Positions 1 to 11,485 of a stretch of 64,000 nt of DNA are shown here, in pieces. The notes beneath the pieces were generated by a model. It did no database searches. It was given only the letters and a program-made list of their open reading frames with translations, and had not been told where the DNA came from. A program made the position numbers and the translations under genes. The stretch is from positions 88,977 to 152,976 of the forward strand of contig JXTB01000019.1 of the NCBI GenBank assembly GCA_002914805.1, in the 5' to 3' direction. Origin of the DNA: Parasponia andersonii. Taxonomy: Eukaryota > Streptophyta > Magnoliopsida > Rosales > Cannabaceae. Within the stretch, counting starts at the first letter, position 1. Each line of letters begins with the position of its first letter.

Positions 1-59
1 GTAATTAGGGAGAAGATGGTCGTCAAGGTTGTGATGGTGTTTTGAGGAGCTCTGGCCAT
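1..59 (-). CDS. Dirigent protein, N-terminal fragment (runs off the left edge)
   Basis: Read on the minus strand from the ATG at 59, the first 19 codons are MARAPQNTITTLTTIFSLI, and the frame is open to the window edge. This matches the start of the intact dirigent gene at 62230 (MAKTLHQNTT...MTIFSLLS) in length, in the MA(K/R) start and in the hydrophobic signal-peptide core. Dirigent proteins are secreted and direct stereoselective coupling of monolignol radicals in the apoplast; the signal peptide fits that. A TATAAATA box lies 86 bp upstream of the ATG. Only the signal peptide is visible, so it is unknown whether the gene is intact. The ORF is too short to be found by length alone; the call rests on similarity to the other copies here. 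Confidence 0.72.
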   Translation of the reverse strand, partial: MARAPQNTITTLTTIFSLI

Positions 60-137
60 GGTCTACAGATTGAGAGGTATAGCTAGGAGAAAAGCTTATG
101 AATTGACTGAGAGATTTTAGTGTGTGATCGTTTATAG

Positions 138-145
138 TATTTATA
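138..145 (-). promoter_or_regulatory. TATA box of the left-edge dirigent gene
   Basis: TATAAATA on the minus strand, starting 86 bp upstream of the ATG at 59. The intact gene at 62230 has TATATAA 83 bp upstream, so the spacing is conserved. Confidence 0.55.
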
Positions 146-834
146 GTATCAAAGCAAGCTGTCTTTTTTTCTTTTTTTCTCTCTCTTTTCTTTCTTTTTT
201 TATTTTTTTAACAAGTATTGAATTGTGCCTATTCCTTTGGAAACATTTAGAGAATACATTACTATTATAAACTATAGTACGTCGTCTATCTACTACCATT
301 ATTGACTTCTAAAAAATAAATTGCATCAAATTGACATGCAAACTCATGTTAATTTAAAAATACTATTAGCGTTGTTTTTTATCAGACAATAATTTCATTC
401 AACTAAAATACGAATATTGAGAGTGATGGATGGAGTTTAATTTTTGCTGATCCAAAAATGTTACTGTGTGCTTTCAGTTTGTGATTGCTTGAATTTATAA
501 AGCAGCGAATTTGGTTCACTGCTTAATAATTACCCTCGTATTATTACTTAATTATTTGTTAACTATTTTGAACAGGTAGCATAGATCAAAACGAGCAACG
601 TGGGATATAATTAAAACAACGAGATATGGAATGATTTTGTGAGTTTAGAATTAGCCTGGTCTAATTAATAGAAAAATTGAAATAACATTACTATTGTATA
701 CAATAATTAATTATTAGAACTAATTTAACACCTTAAATATTATTATGTTATGAATTATAATATATTAAAGATTTGCCGATCGATCGAGACTTCACTTATA
801 TTTACGTGAAGCGATCAAATGAAACCCTTATACT
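146..834. other. AT-rich upstream region of the left-edge dirigent gene
   Basis: No gene is visible. It contains pyrimidine tracts (170-200) and AT-rich spacer. The segment near 480-510 (gtgattgcttgaatttata) resembles promoter sequence beside the dirigent pseudogenes at 12725-12785, which suggests shared ancestry of the flanks. Confidence 0.4.
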
Positions 835-926
835 GGGGTTCGGCGGGGTAGGTCCGCGGGAGCTGGGCTGGTCTCTGTGTGATCCGAGAGGACGGGGGGT
901 AGAGAGACGGCGTCGGAGGAAAGGGG
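835..926. other. GC-rich island of unknown origin
   Basis: About 90 bp of G-rich sequence with several CpG sites; 841-900 is 43/60 G+C. It stands sharply against the surrounding AT-rich DNA and ends in a T12 tract. No ORF or known motif was recognised. Confidence 0.5.
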
Positions 927-1130
927 ATTTTTTTTTTTTTTGAATTACCAATATATATTCGCATACACAGCTATAGTTAAAAAAACAAAAAGAAAAAAAA
1001 AAAAAAAAAAAGAGGGAATTAGTTCACTACTTTGAAAAGGTATATTTCTTTGTAAACATACCCGGCATATATTTACACACAACTATAGTTAAAAACGCAT
1101 TTTTGCAAAATATGTGTTTTAACCCTTTTT

Positions 1131-1265
1131 CCAACTAACTCTTGCTTGAACCAACTATCAAAAGGATTTACGTTCCCTACTTTAAATATGTATTTTTAAA
1201 AAGACGCATTTGCCAATTGACTCTTCCTTAAACCTACTATCAAAAGGATATACGTTACCTACTTT
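1131..1265. repeat. Imperfect direct repeat, two copies of about 53 bp
   Basis: 1131-1183 and 1213-1265 share most positions (ccaactaactcttgcttgaa versus ccaattgactcttccttaaa, then a shared actatcaaaaggat block), 82 bp apart. The rest of 927-1853 is AT-rich spacer with poly-T and poly-A runs and no gene. Confidence 0.6.
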
Positions 1266-1853
1266 TCTTTGTCAAATAGACCATTTTGATAGTATATTTT
1301 GTAAAATTAGATCCGTTTTGTAATTCTACTATGTTAGACGTGCTCAGATTTATTTTGCGAAGAATTTTTAAAATAAGTTTATTTTCTTAAATACTCTATT
1401 AAAGTCTTTCACTTAATTTTCCAAATTTTAAAGTCCCATACTAGAGAATACATTCATAGTTGTTAGGTTCTCGCTCTCGTGTCTCTGTGTCAACGAAAAT
1501 ATTTTTGCTCGATATAATTAATCCATTTAAATAAGATTATTTTTTTAACTATAAATTAGTAAATAAAAAGGGTGGAAGAAAAAAATGGCAATAGAGGGAC
1601 TCGAAAGATATTTCAAAATATCTATACGACAAAAAGTCGAAGTACCAATTAGGTAACGTTTATGTGAAAATTTTACACATATATAGCAATGGCAGTAACG
1701 ATAAAATATATAGTATCGTGACAACTACATTTACAGTAATAATAAGTGCATGACACAAGTAGAACAACCCAAAACAAATGGCAATTGTGCATCCATTGCT
1801 AGCTAGCTAGGGTGCAAGCCCGTAAATGCTTCATATATTTCAATAATAGAGGG

Positions 1854-2392
1854 CTAGACATTATACTCAACTACAGCATCACCAGTAACGTATGAGTCCT
1901 TGCTTGAACATAGCCTCTGGCGAATCTGAAAAGCCCACTTCCGCCGACCATCGGCATCTCTCCGACCCAAAAAGCAGGGTTTCATCCCAAAACGCTGATA
2001 TAGTGCTGCCATTATACTTTCCGTCCGTGAAAACATAGCTGACAACTATTATCAATCTCCAATCGGATTGTGATGCCGAGGGATATAGACCCTGAGCACT
2101 TCCAACATGGTCTACGGATCCTCCGTCACGCGCGTTCACGGTGTCAAACCCCGTTAACGAAGTATTTGTTATTTTCGCATTGGCAACTCTCACCGCCGTC
2201 GGTTTCGGCTACTAATAATGTCGTGGAAGTATAGCCTAAACCCTAGGTTTCTTCCGAGGTATGTTTCCTGAGAAATTGTTGGAATCTAACGTCGCAATGA
2301 TCATGCAGAAAAAGATAAAGAGAAGAACTGTTAGTAAAATGAGTGTGAGGGAGGTTCTGGTGGTGGTTACGTTAAGAGCTAGTGTTGGCCAT
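1854..2392 (-). pseudogene. Dirigent pseudogene A, interrupted at its start codon by Copia-1
   Basis: Minus-strand remnant of a dirigent gene. The start ATGGCC is at 2392, but the reading frame hits TAA after six codons. A segment matching the HFYFHD(I/V)VSG motif survives out of frame (cttccacgacatta, about 2217-2230) next to a roughly 27-bp deletion. From 2193 one frame carries RVANAKITNTSLTGF, then VGSAQGLYPSASQ and SYVFTDGKYNGST, with the DDPLTVGPEP region lost or garbled. A further frameshift moves the C-terminal motif [10 protein letters not shown] to another frame, ending in TAG at 1854 where the intact genes continue YVLHY. The retroelement at 2393-12059 separates it from its promoter, which now lies beyond 12064. 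It cannot give a dirigent protein. Confidence 0.85.
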
Positions 2393-2668
2393 TGTTAAGC
2401 AGAGTTGCTTACACGACAATGAGTCAGCACCCCATCAGAGTCAGTTAGTCAGAAAGTTTCTAGAACCACCTAGTTGATTAGTTAGTTATAACAGTCTTAT
2501 TTAGGTACTGAACTCGAGCATTTAGCTCCTCTCGTTATGCATTCTGTTATGCTTATAATAAACAGCTTATAAATACCAAAAGCTTAGTCTCAGAATAATC
2601 AAGTCTGAGAGCTACACTTTGTTAATTTTCATTACTCTGTTTTTACAACTTTTGATTAAACTCTCACA
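2393..2668 (+). repeat. 5' LTR of Copia-1
   Basis: Starts TGTTAAGC and ends CTCACA, directly followed by the primer binding site. It matches 11766-12059 over its length apart from small indels, for example near 2545 where the other LTR carries extra bases. Confidence 0.95.
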
Positions 2669-2680
2669 TGGTATCAGAGC
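2669..2680 (+). other. Primer binding site of Copia-1
   Basis: TGGTATCAGAGC immediately follows the 5' LTR. This is the usual plant copia primer site, complementary to the 3' end of initiator tRNA-Met. Confidence 0.9.
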
Positions 2681-2697
2681 ATTGATCCGTACTATCC

Positions 2698-5600
2698 ATG
2701 GCTTCCTCAAGCTCTTCTTCCAGTTCGTCCTCTGAAATTTCAAGCTTCTCTCTTCACTCTCTTCAGAAAACTAATCCATGCTCGCCACTCACCAATGTTC
2801 TCAACTCCGTAATCTCGGTTAAACTCAGTCGTAGCAACTACTCTATTTGGCGATCTCGAGTGGTTCCAGCTCTTCGCGGTCATGTCCACCAGAGTTTATC
2901 GAAGTTTCCAACGGCAATGGCGTTGTTTCTCAGACATTGAATCCTGACTTTACTCGCTGGAATCGAGAGGATCAACTTCTTCTCAGCTGGCTTCTATCTT
3001 CGATATCTCCTTCCTTGTTGAGCCAAGTCGTTCAACGCAAGACGACTTCTGAGGTTTGGCATCTTCTTGAGACTCTCTTTGTATCTCGTTCTCGAGCACG
3101 TATGCTTCAATTGAAAGTAAAGTTGCAGATCACTAAGAAAGGATCTATGTCTATTGTTTAATATTTTGCCAAAATGGAAAGTTATGTTGATTTTTGAGCT
3201 TGTTTTGCATATCCTCACTGGATTACCATCTGATTATGATGCTACTAAAGTTGGCAGGGGCTGAGGCAGAGGCCGTGGTGGATCCTATCGTGGCCGAGTT
3301 AGAGGCCATGGTGGTCCAAATAATTGACATGGTTGAAGCAATGGCTCACGTCCAGTGTGCCAGATCTGTGGAAACCAATATCATATAGCTATGGCCTGCT
3401 GGTTTCGTGTAGATGAGTCTTATCAGCCGCATTGCAATCTAGTAGCTTCAAACAACAATGACAACAAAACTGATTCTGCAACAGTGTTCATGACAACAAA
3501 ACTCATGATTGGTAATAGTAAATATCTTTCCATTACTCATAATGGATCTACTTGTTTACATCCCAGTTATCATGATCGTGCTCTTAAACTTCTAAATGTA
3601 TTAAGAGTTCCTCAAATTAAAAAGAGTCTAATGCTCTTATTAGCATATCTAATCTTACTGCTGAAAATGATATTTATGTGGAATTTCACTCTGATTTTTG
3701 TGTTGTGAAGTACAATACCATGGGGAGAGTTCTACTTCAAGGACCTATTAAGAACGGCTTGTACTTGCTGTCTAATCAAGATTCTACAAATGCTTAGTTG
3801 AAAAAGAGTTCTTTTACTGCTTTTACATGTTCTTGTAATAAAATTTCTTATTGTTCTTCATTGCCTGACTTGTACAAAAATAATTCTGGTGTGATTAAAC
3901 CAGTGAGTCAGTCACATCATGTTTCAGTTTCTCATGTCTTAGATCAAGCTCATGTATGGCATAGGAGGCTAGGCCACCCATCTAGACAAATCTTGTCTCT
4001 TGTACTCCAAGCTTGTAATCAATCTTTGTCTTTTAATGGCAACAACCTGTTCTGTTCGGCTTGTCAATATGGCAAAATTCATGCATTGCCTTTTACTAGA
4101 AGTGATACTAAAACTACACAAGTACTTGAATTAGTTCATACCGATATTTGGGTTCCTGCTCCAGTCATGTTCTCTGCAGGTTATCAATATTGCATTCACT
4201 TTCTGGATGATTACACCAGGTATACTTGGCTTTTTCCTTTAAGAACCAAATCTGAAGCCTTCTCTATTTTTATGACATTTAAAGTCATGGTTTGAAAGCA
4301 ATTGGATAAGTCAACCAAAAGTTTACGGAGTGATTGAGGTGGTGAGTAAAGACCTTCCCTTTCGAGCCCAAGAGGGCATCCGGATTTGACATCTTTGCCC
4401 ATATATTCATCAACAAAATAGACGGGCTGAGAGAAAACATAGATATATAGTTTAGTTAGGACTCACTCTTCTAGCACAAGCAGCTATGCCACTCTCTTTT
4501 CTGTGGGAAGCTTTCTCTAATACATCTGTTTTGATCAATCATCTGCCCACCGTAGTTTTAGGAAACCAATCACCTATTCAAGCTATTTGTCGCCACAAAC
4601 CAGATTATAATTTTCTCAAAGTTTTTGGGTCAGCTTGTTTCCTATATCTTAGAGCATATAACTCCCACAAATTAGATTTTCAAAGTGCCAAATGTTTGTT
4701 CTTAGTCTATAATTCTGCCATAAAGGGTATAAGTGTTTGTACAAGTCTGGTAGAGTGTATATCTCAAAAAATATGACTTTTAATGAACATGACTTTCCAT
4801 ATGCAGAATTATTTGGCTCTAAGTCTAACACTGTTGTATCTAACTAACATGAATTTATTCCCTCTTTGTCTTCCATTTGCTATGATCCTTCTCAGTGTTC
4901 AGCTAGTGTGACAGCTGGTGATGTTTCATGTCCACTGTCTACCTCAGCTTCTATTCCTGACACACCTGCAACATTATTTTCCGCTTCAGCTTCCAGTTCT
5001 TCATCTGCTGATCAATTATCTTCTTCAGAACCTTCTCTTCCTTCTCATTCAGCTTCTCAGCCTACTCGGTTCATTCATCATATGACCACCAGATCCAAGA
5101 ATGGAATTTTTAAGCCAAAAGTCTACACTACTCAGAAGTACCCTCTAGCTGTTCATGCTGGTCCTACTGAACCTAATAGCAATGGATGCAGAATTCCAGG
5201 CCCTCTTGAAGAACAATACTTAGGAACTGGTACCCTTTTCTCCTACTTATAACATTGTGGGTAACAAATGGTTGTTTAAGTAGAAATTTAATGCAGATGG
5301 TACTCTACAACGGCGTAAAGCCAGATTAGTGGCCAAAGGGTTTCATCAAACCCATAGTGTAGACTTTATCGGGACTAAGTCCCGTAATTAAACCACATGC
5401 TATTCGAATTTTTCTAACACTTGCAGTGAATCATGGATGGGATGTTAAACAGCAAGATGTCAATAATGCCCTTTTGAATGGTCTTTTAGAAGGCAATGTC
5501 CATATGACTCTACCTGAAGGATTCATAAACCCAATCGTGTTTGTATGCTAAGAAAAGTTCTATATGGGCTTAAACAAGCTCCTCGTGCTTATTTTGATAA

Positions 5601-6334
5601 GTTGAGAACAACTCTCCTCAATTGGGGTTTCTCCAATTCAAAAGCCGGCGTGTCATTGTTTACTTACAAATCAGGCAGAACTCTACTTCTTTTTCTGGTT
5701 TATGTCGATGACATTCTAGCCATAGGCAATGATTCAACTCTTATTGCCAAATTAATAGCTGACCTTAACACTATGTTTGCTCTTAAAGAGCTTAGTTCTA
5801 TACACTATTTTCTTGGCAGTGAAGCCTATCGAGACTCCACTGATCTTTACTTATCTCAATCCAAGTATATTGGAGATCTTTCCAACAAGTCAATATGACA
5901 GGAGCAAAACCATACACTACCCCAATTGCACCAATTCAAATAATGTCCAAGCATGATGGAGATTCTCTACCTGATCCATCTAAATATCGGAGTACAATAG
6001 GGGCTCTACAATACTTACGGTCACTAGGCCTAATATATCTTATATTGTAAGCAAGTTGAGTCAATTTCTTCATTGTCTCACCACAATACGTTGGGAAGCC
6101 TATAAACGGGTGTTAAGATATCTCAAAGGCGCTATCACTCATGGCATCAGTTTTAAACCAAGTAAAAGTATGCATTTGGTTGGGTTTGCAGATGCAGATT
6201 GGGCGAGTTATCCTGATGACTGGCGATCTACTGGTACCTATTGAGTGTTTCTTGGTAATTTTCTTATATCTTAGAGTTCTAAAAAGCAACACATAGTGAC
6301 CAGATCCAATATAAAGTCTAAATGCAGAGCATTA
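2698..6334 (+). pseudogene. Copia-1 gag-pol, 5' part (broken)
   Basis: Gag starts at 2698 (MASSSSSSSSSSEISS), with a UBN2-type core (KLSRSNYSIWRS...ALRGH). It shifts frame near 2935 (DFTRWNREDQLLLSWLLSSI) and stops at about 3160. A zinc knuckle CQICGNQYHIAMAC (CX2CX4HX4C) lies at about 3355-3400. The integrase zinc region has WHRRLGHPSR (about 3956) and CSACQYGK (about 4055), then HTDIW and FLDDYTRYTW of the catalytic core. Reverse transcriptase starts near 5260 (ARLVAKGFHQ) and has an intact YVDDIL at 5701. RNase H follows (RVLRYLKG near 6105; GFADADW near 6185). At least eight frame breaks or stops are present. The reading is cut at 6334 by Gypsy-1 and resumes at 11486. Confidence 0.9.
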
Positions 6335-6990
6335 TGTTACGTCTCTCTCATTTGACTTTCGAAAATCTAAATATTGTTGCTTATGGTTCTAAGATCCTCT
6401 ATATATCCTGCTCATCCAAAAGGATAGAAGAAGATCCTAGAACATGGTGGATGCTTCTAGAATAATCAAGAGAGGTCTTGGCTATGCTAAAAGATTCTAG
6501 ATAGTGCTACTAAGTCCTAGAAGTCTCTAGACAAGGCCGGATGGTACTAAATGAGTTGAGACGGTCCTAAAAACTCCTAGAATGACTTGGAAGAGCCAAA
6601 ATGATGGGTGAATCTCCTAGAAAGATCTAGGCCATACTTATTCTAGATTTCTCTATGTAAATATCTTTGTAGATATTACTAATTTATTTTGGAATATTCT
6701 AGGCCCTTTGAAGGATCATACCATTTGGCACGATCATAACTTTTTTTTGGTTTAGACTTTGCCTATATAAAAGACTATTTGAGTTCAATTGTATACAAGT
6801 CTCATTTGTGAGAATTATAAACATTCTAAGAGTAATATAGAGTATTCATTCACTCAAACTCCCTTATCCTTTGCCACTTTGTCTCACAGCTTATTCTAAG
6901 TACATTTCTTGAGTGTTGGTAGGCTGACTTAATGCAATAGACAGTTCTAAGTGCCGCACGATTGTCTAATTTTAGGCTAAGGTTGTGACA
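6335..6990 (+). repeat. 5' LTR of Gypsy-1
   Basis: Starts TGTTACGTCTC and ends GTTGTGACA. A TATATAA-type promoter (tgcctatataaaagac) lies near 6758. It is collinear and the same length as 10830-11485. Confidence 0.93.
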
Positions 6991-6993
6991 GTG

Positions 6994-7005
6994 TGGTATC
7001 AGAGC
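6994..7005 (+). other. Primer binding site of Gypsy-1
   Basis: TGGTATCAGAGC three bases after the 5' LTR; tRNA-Met type. Confidence 0.88.
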
Positions 7006-7044
7006 TTTGGTTACTAGTTATATCTTGGTAGTTCCATTGTCTAT

Positions 7045-10000
7045 ATGAAAACTATTGCTGCAACTCCTGACCCCGTTGAAGTTGGTGCTTCTAAATATAG
7101 GCGTGATGAAGGAAAGAAAGGTGCTACGCACGGCAAGTCAAGGGATGTATAACTAGCTTGGAGGCTAGAGTATCCCGACTAGAGTCCAACTTGGGTACGT
7201 TGGGCGAGCGAGTAGATAACCTAGATGATCGTTGTGATGATTTGGAGACCAAAGATGCGGAAATCCACAGCGGCATCAAAGATACGCTTAGTAGGCTAGA
7301 AGCCGACTTAAGGTGCGAGATCAAGTCCCTTCATTCGGAGATTGCCAAGGTACGAGATCTCTACCAAAGAGAACTCACTAATATTTTACTTAGAGTAGAT
7401 GAGATGGTGGTGATCTTGCTTTGTGCAAGTGAGCAGTGGCCACGGGGGTGACCACCACAACAACCATTAAGGCAAGAAAGGTCGAGGTGCCTAAACTAAA
7501 GATCTTCAATGGTACTCAAAATACTCGGGAACTTAAGAACTTCCTATAGGGACTCGAGCAATACTTCAAGGCTACTAGTGTGATGGATGATACCAGTAAA
7601 ATTCGTAATACAGCCTTGTATCTAACCGATACCATCATGCTATGGTGAAGACGAAGACATAGGAAGATGTAACGAGGGGTGTGCATTATAGCCATCTTTG
7701 ATGACTTCAAGAGAGTACTAAAAAGGTAATTCTTCCTCGAGAATGCTGAAGAGGAGGCGAGAGGCCATGTTCGCTGCCTCAAACAATCTAGTAGCGTTAG
7801 AAACTACGTGAAAGAGTTTACCATACTCTTGCTCGAAGTCCCTGACACTTCAGATAAATATGCCCTATTCGTGTTCATTGATAGTCTTCAGAATTGGGTC
7901 AAGTTAGAGCTCAAACGTCATGGTGTCCAGGACTTGGCTGATGTTATTATTGTAGCTGAGAGCCTTGTTGATTACTCTTCTAACAAAGACCCTTCTAAGG
8001 CCAAAGATAAGAATGGTAGTGGAGCAAAAAGTGGGGAAGAGTAAACAAAAGGAGGAAAATAGAACAAAGGTAGTTCCTCCTACAAGCACAAAGACAAGGT
8101 TAAGGAGAAGGAAGATCATGACTTTTCCAAGCAAAGAGTCAAGTATTTTCTTTGTGATAGGCCGTATTAGACATGCGAGTGTCCTAAGAAGAAAGCTCTC
8201 AATGCCTTGATCACCTTCGAGCCAAGCCAAAAAGAAGGTGATAAAGAAGATAGTGGTGCACGTGTTGGTTCCTTGCAACTCCTCAACGCCTTGCAATCGA
8301 CCCCTAAGTCACAAGCTAAGGGCCTACTCTTTGTGGATGCGATAATCAATGGTAAGGCCACTAAAGCCTTGGTTGACATAGGTGCATCCCATAACTTTGT
8401 CTCTATTGAGGAAGCTAGGCGGTTGAACTTGTCGATGTCTAATAGAGGAGGCTCCCTTAAGGCAGTAAACTCAGCCACACACCCTATACATGGGGCTGCT
8501 CATGGTGTTAAGGCTAGCCACTAAAGCCTTGGTTGATATAGGTGCATCTCACAACTTTGTCTCTATTGAGGAAGCTAGGCGGTTGAGCTCGTCGATGTTC
8601 AATGGAGGGGGCTCCCTTAAGGTAGTAAACTCAGCCACACGCCCTATCCATGGGGCTGCTCATGGTATTAAGGCTAGCCTAGGTGCATGGGCTGACCAAC
8701 TTGACTTCTCAATGGTGCTAATGGACGACTTTGCGGTAGTACTTGGTTTAGAGTTCCTTGACGTAGTACAGGCATCCCTTGTTCTTTTTGCCCACTCTAT
8801 GTGTATCATGGATGGTGAAAAGGCTTGTGTGGTACCAATAGAGTAGTACATAAAAGCAGGAAATAAAGTACTCTCTGCACATCAATTTAAAAATGGCTTG
8901 AGAAGGGAGAAGGAGAGTTACTTGGCCATTCTAAAGGAGCACGATAATGAAGAGTTAGAACGTCAAGGTGACTTACCCATGGAAGTGCACGTTATCTTGG
9001 ATGAACTCTAAGATATGATGCCTGACACCCTATCCAAGAAACTTCTACCTATGAGGGAGGTGGATCATAAAATCAAGCTTGAGCTAGGTACGAGGTCACC
9101 GGCGATGAATCCCTATCGAATGGCCCTTCTGGAGCTGGCGGAACTCCAGAAACAACTTAAGAAGTTGCTTGATGCTGGTTTTATTAGGCCTCCAAGACCT
9201 CTTTCAGTACCCCAGTATTGTTCCAGAAGAAGAAATATGGCTCACTAAGGATGTACATTGATTACTAGGTTCTTAAGAAAGTGACGGTGAAGAACAAGTA
9301 CTCCATCTCACTGATCGTTGACTTGTTTGATCAACTTGGGAATGCTAGATACTTCTCAAAATTTTATCTACGCTCGGGATACTACAAAGTGCACATAGCA
9401 GAGGGAGATAAGCTTAAGACCACATGCGTGACAACGTATAGTGCTTACATGTTCTTAATCATGCCATTTGGTTTTACTAATGCACCTGCTACCTTCTAGA
9501 CTCTCATGAATAAGTTATTTCTTCTCTACCTCGATCGGTTTGTGGTAGTCTTTCTTGATGATATAGTTATTTATAGAAAAACTATGGAAGAACACCTAGA
9601 ATATTTGAGGAAGGTGTTCGAGGTCTTAAGGGAGAACTAATTATTCATCAAAAAAGAGAAGTGCTCCTTCGCCCAAGACGAAGTGATGTTCTTAAGGTAT
9701 AAGATAAAAGATGGAAAACTTATGATAAATTAAGCCAAGGTGTAAGCCATCAAAGAGTAGGAACCTCCTACTAAGGTACCAGAGTTGAGATTTTTCTTAG
9801 GACTTGTGAACTACTATAGGCGATTCATCAAGTCCTACTTAGTAAGAGCAGCGTCACTTACTAACCTACTCAAGAAGAACAAGTCTTGGGAGTGGATACC
9901 TGAGTTTTAAGTCTCATTTAAAGACTTGAAGGAGTGGTAAGCGAGGAGTCAGTTCTTAGCTTGCCTGACTACTCTAAGGCTTATGAGCTTTACACGGATG

Positions 10001-10790
10001 CCTCTAACTTTGCTATTGGCAGAATACTAATGTAAGAAGGGCGTATCATCGCTTATGAAAGCCGCAAGCTCAATGATATCAAAAGACGCTATACTGTACA
10101 AAAAAAAAGAGATGATTGCTATCATCCATTGCCTACAGGTATGGCAACACTACTTGTTGGGCACTCACTTTATAATCATGACCGACAATGTAGCCACAAA
10201 CTACTTTCAAACTTAGAAAAAATTGAGTCCCAAGCAAACTCAGTAGCAAGACTTCTTAGCAGAATTCGGCTAGCGCCTATTTAAATAAAGTTTCTAAAAG
10301 AATGAAGAAGTGGTCCGACAGAAAGTGGAGGCATGTTGAGTACTAAGAATGGGATTTAGTCCTTGTCAAACTATTGCCCCAATAATTCAAAACCTTAAGA
10401 AATATACATAAAGGATTGGTGTGCAAATATGAAGGTCTATCTCCAGTACTCAAGTATGTGGGTAAGGTCTCCTATAATCTTTAACTCTCTACTAAGTTAA
10501 AGATTTTCACTGTCTTCCATGTTAGCATACTGAAACCCTACCATAGAGATGAGGAAGATCCTTTAAGGGGCGAGTCTAAAAGGGCTCCTAATACGGTGGT
10601 AACCTTTTTTGATAAAGAGATGGAGTGTATTTTGGCTGATCGTTTGTTCTGCCAATGTGATGTTCCTAATTATCGAGAATATCTAGTGAAATGGAAGAAT
10701 TTACCCGGTGTCGAGGCTAGCTGAAAGTATGCGGATGCCTTATGGCAATTCAAAAACCATATCGCGCAGTTCAAAATTGATAGAAATTAA
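7045..10790 (+). pseudogene. Gypsy-1 gag-pol with C-terminal chromodomain (broken)
   Basis: Gag begins at 7045 (MKTIAATPDPVEV) and includes a coiled-coil stretch (EARVSRLESNLGTLGERVDN, from about 7161). The protease region (LVDIGASHNFVSIEEARRL) is tandemly duplicated. Reverse transcriptase runs from about 9015 (IRPPRP, VTVKNKY, DLFDQLGNARYFSK, MPFGFTNAPATF) and has FLDDIVIY at about 9554. RNase H remnants reach about 10265 (QDFLAEFG). The text then jumps to the integrase C-terminal region (KRMKKWSDRK, KLLPQ, HKGLVCKYEG), so the HHCC and DDE core is missing. Next come FHVSILKPYH (about 10517) and a chromodomain (YREYLVKWKNLPG, about 10673-10712, then ADALWQFKNHI), which in chromoviruses binds modified histones to guide insertion. 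Many stops replace Gln or Trp codons. Confidence 0.88.
8358..8677 (+). repeat. 160-bp tandem duplication of the Gypsy-1 protease region
   Basis: 8358-8517 and 8518-8677 are near-identical 160-bp units, both starting CCACTAAAGCCTTGG and both encoding ALVDIGASHNFVSIEEARRL. As 160 is not a multiple of three, the second copy is in another frame. Confidence 0.93.
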
Positions 10791-10829
10791 TGGTGCGATA
10801 GGGATGTCGTGAACTTGAGTGGATGAGGG

Positions 10830-11485
10830 TATTACATCCCCCTCATTTGGCTCCTCAAAATCCAAATATTGTTACTCATGGTTTTAAGATCCTCTATATA
10901 TATTGCTCACCTAAAAGGATAGAAGAAGGTCTTAGAACATAGTAGATGCTTCTAAAATGATCAAGAGATATCTTGGCCACGCTAGAAGATTCTAGATAGC
11001 ACTACTAAGTCCTAAAATACTCTAGACATGGCCGGATTATAGTAGATGAGTTAAGATGGTCCTAAAAGCTCTTAAAATGACTTGGAAGAGCTAAGATAGT
11101 GGGTGAACCTCCTAAAAGGATGTAGACCATGCTTGTTATAGATTTCTCTATGTTAATATCTTTGTAGATATTACTAATTTATTTAGGAATATTCTAGACC
11201 CTTTGTAAGATCATACCATTTGGCACGATCATAACTCTTGATTGGTTTAGGCTTTGCCTATATAAATGACCCTTTATGTTTATTTGTATACAAGTCTCAT
11301 TTGTGAGAACTGTAAGCATTTTAAGAGTAATATAGAGTATTCATTCACTCAAATTCTCTTATCCTTTGTCACTTTGTCTCACAGCTTACTCTAAGTACCT
11401 TTCTTGAGTGTTGGTAGGTTGACTTAGTGTGATGAATTATACTAAATACAGCATGATTGTCTAGTTTGAGCCTAGAGTCGTAACA
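10830..11485 (+). repeat. 3' LTR of Gypsy-1
   Basis: Begins TATTACATC (TG changed to TA relative to the 5' LTR) after the purine-rich GTGGATGAGGG and ends GTCGTAACA. It is followed by ATTA. Confidence 0.92.

Larger units (their letters stand above)
6335..11485 (+). mobile_element. Gypsy-1: chromodomain-bearing Ty3/gypsy retrotransposon nested in Copia-1
   Basis: Both LTRs are 656 bp (6335-6990 and 10830-11485). The flanks show ATTA on both sides (6331-6334, 11486-11489), a 4-bp visible target duplication; gypsy elements usually make 5 bp. Internal order is gag coiled coil, aspartic protease, reverse transcriptase, RNase H, integrase C-terminus and chromodomain. That is the Ty3/gypsy chromovirus order in plants. 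Copia-1 RNase H reads ...KCRAL up to the left edge and continues APDAAEIT on the right. Gypsy-1 therefore inserted after Copia-1 was in place. The integrase core is deleted and stops are frequent. Confidence 0.93.

Noticed and set aside
2669-2680. TGGTATCAGAGC as part of a tRNA gene
   Set aside because: It directly follows an LTR and is a primer binding site; no cloverleaf surrounds it.
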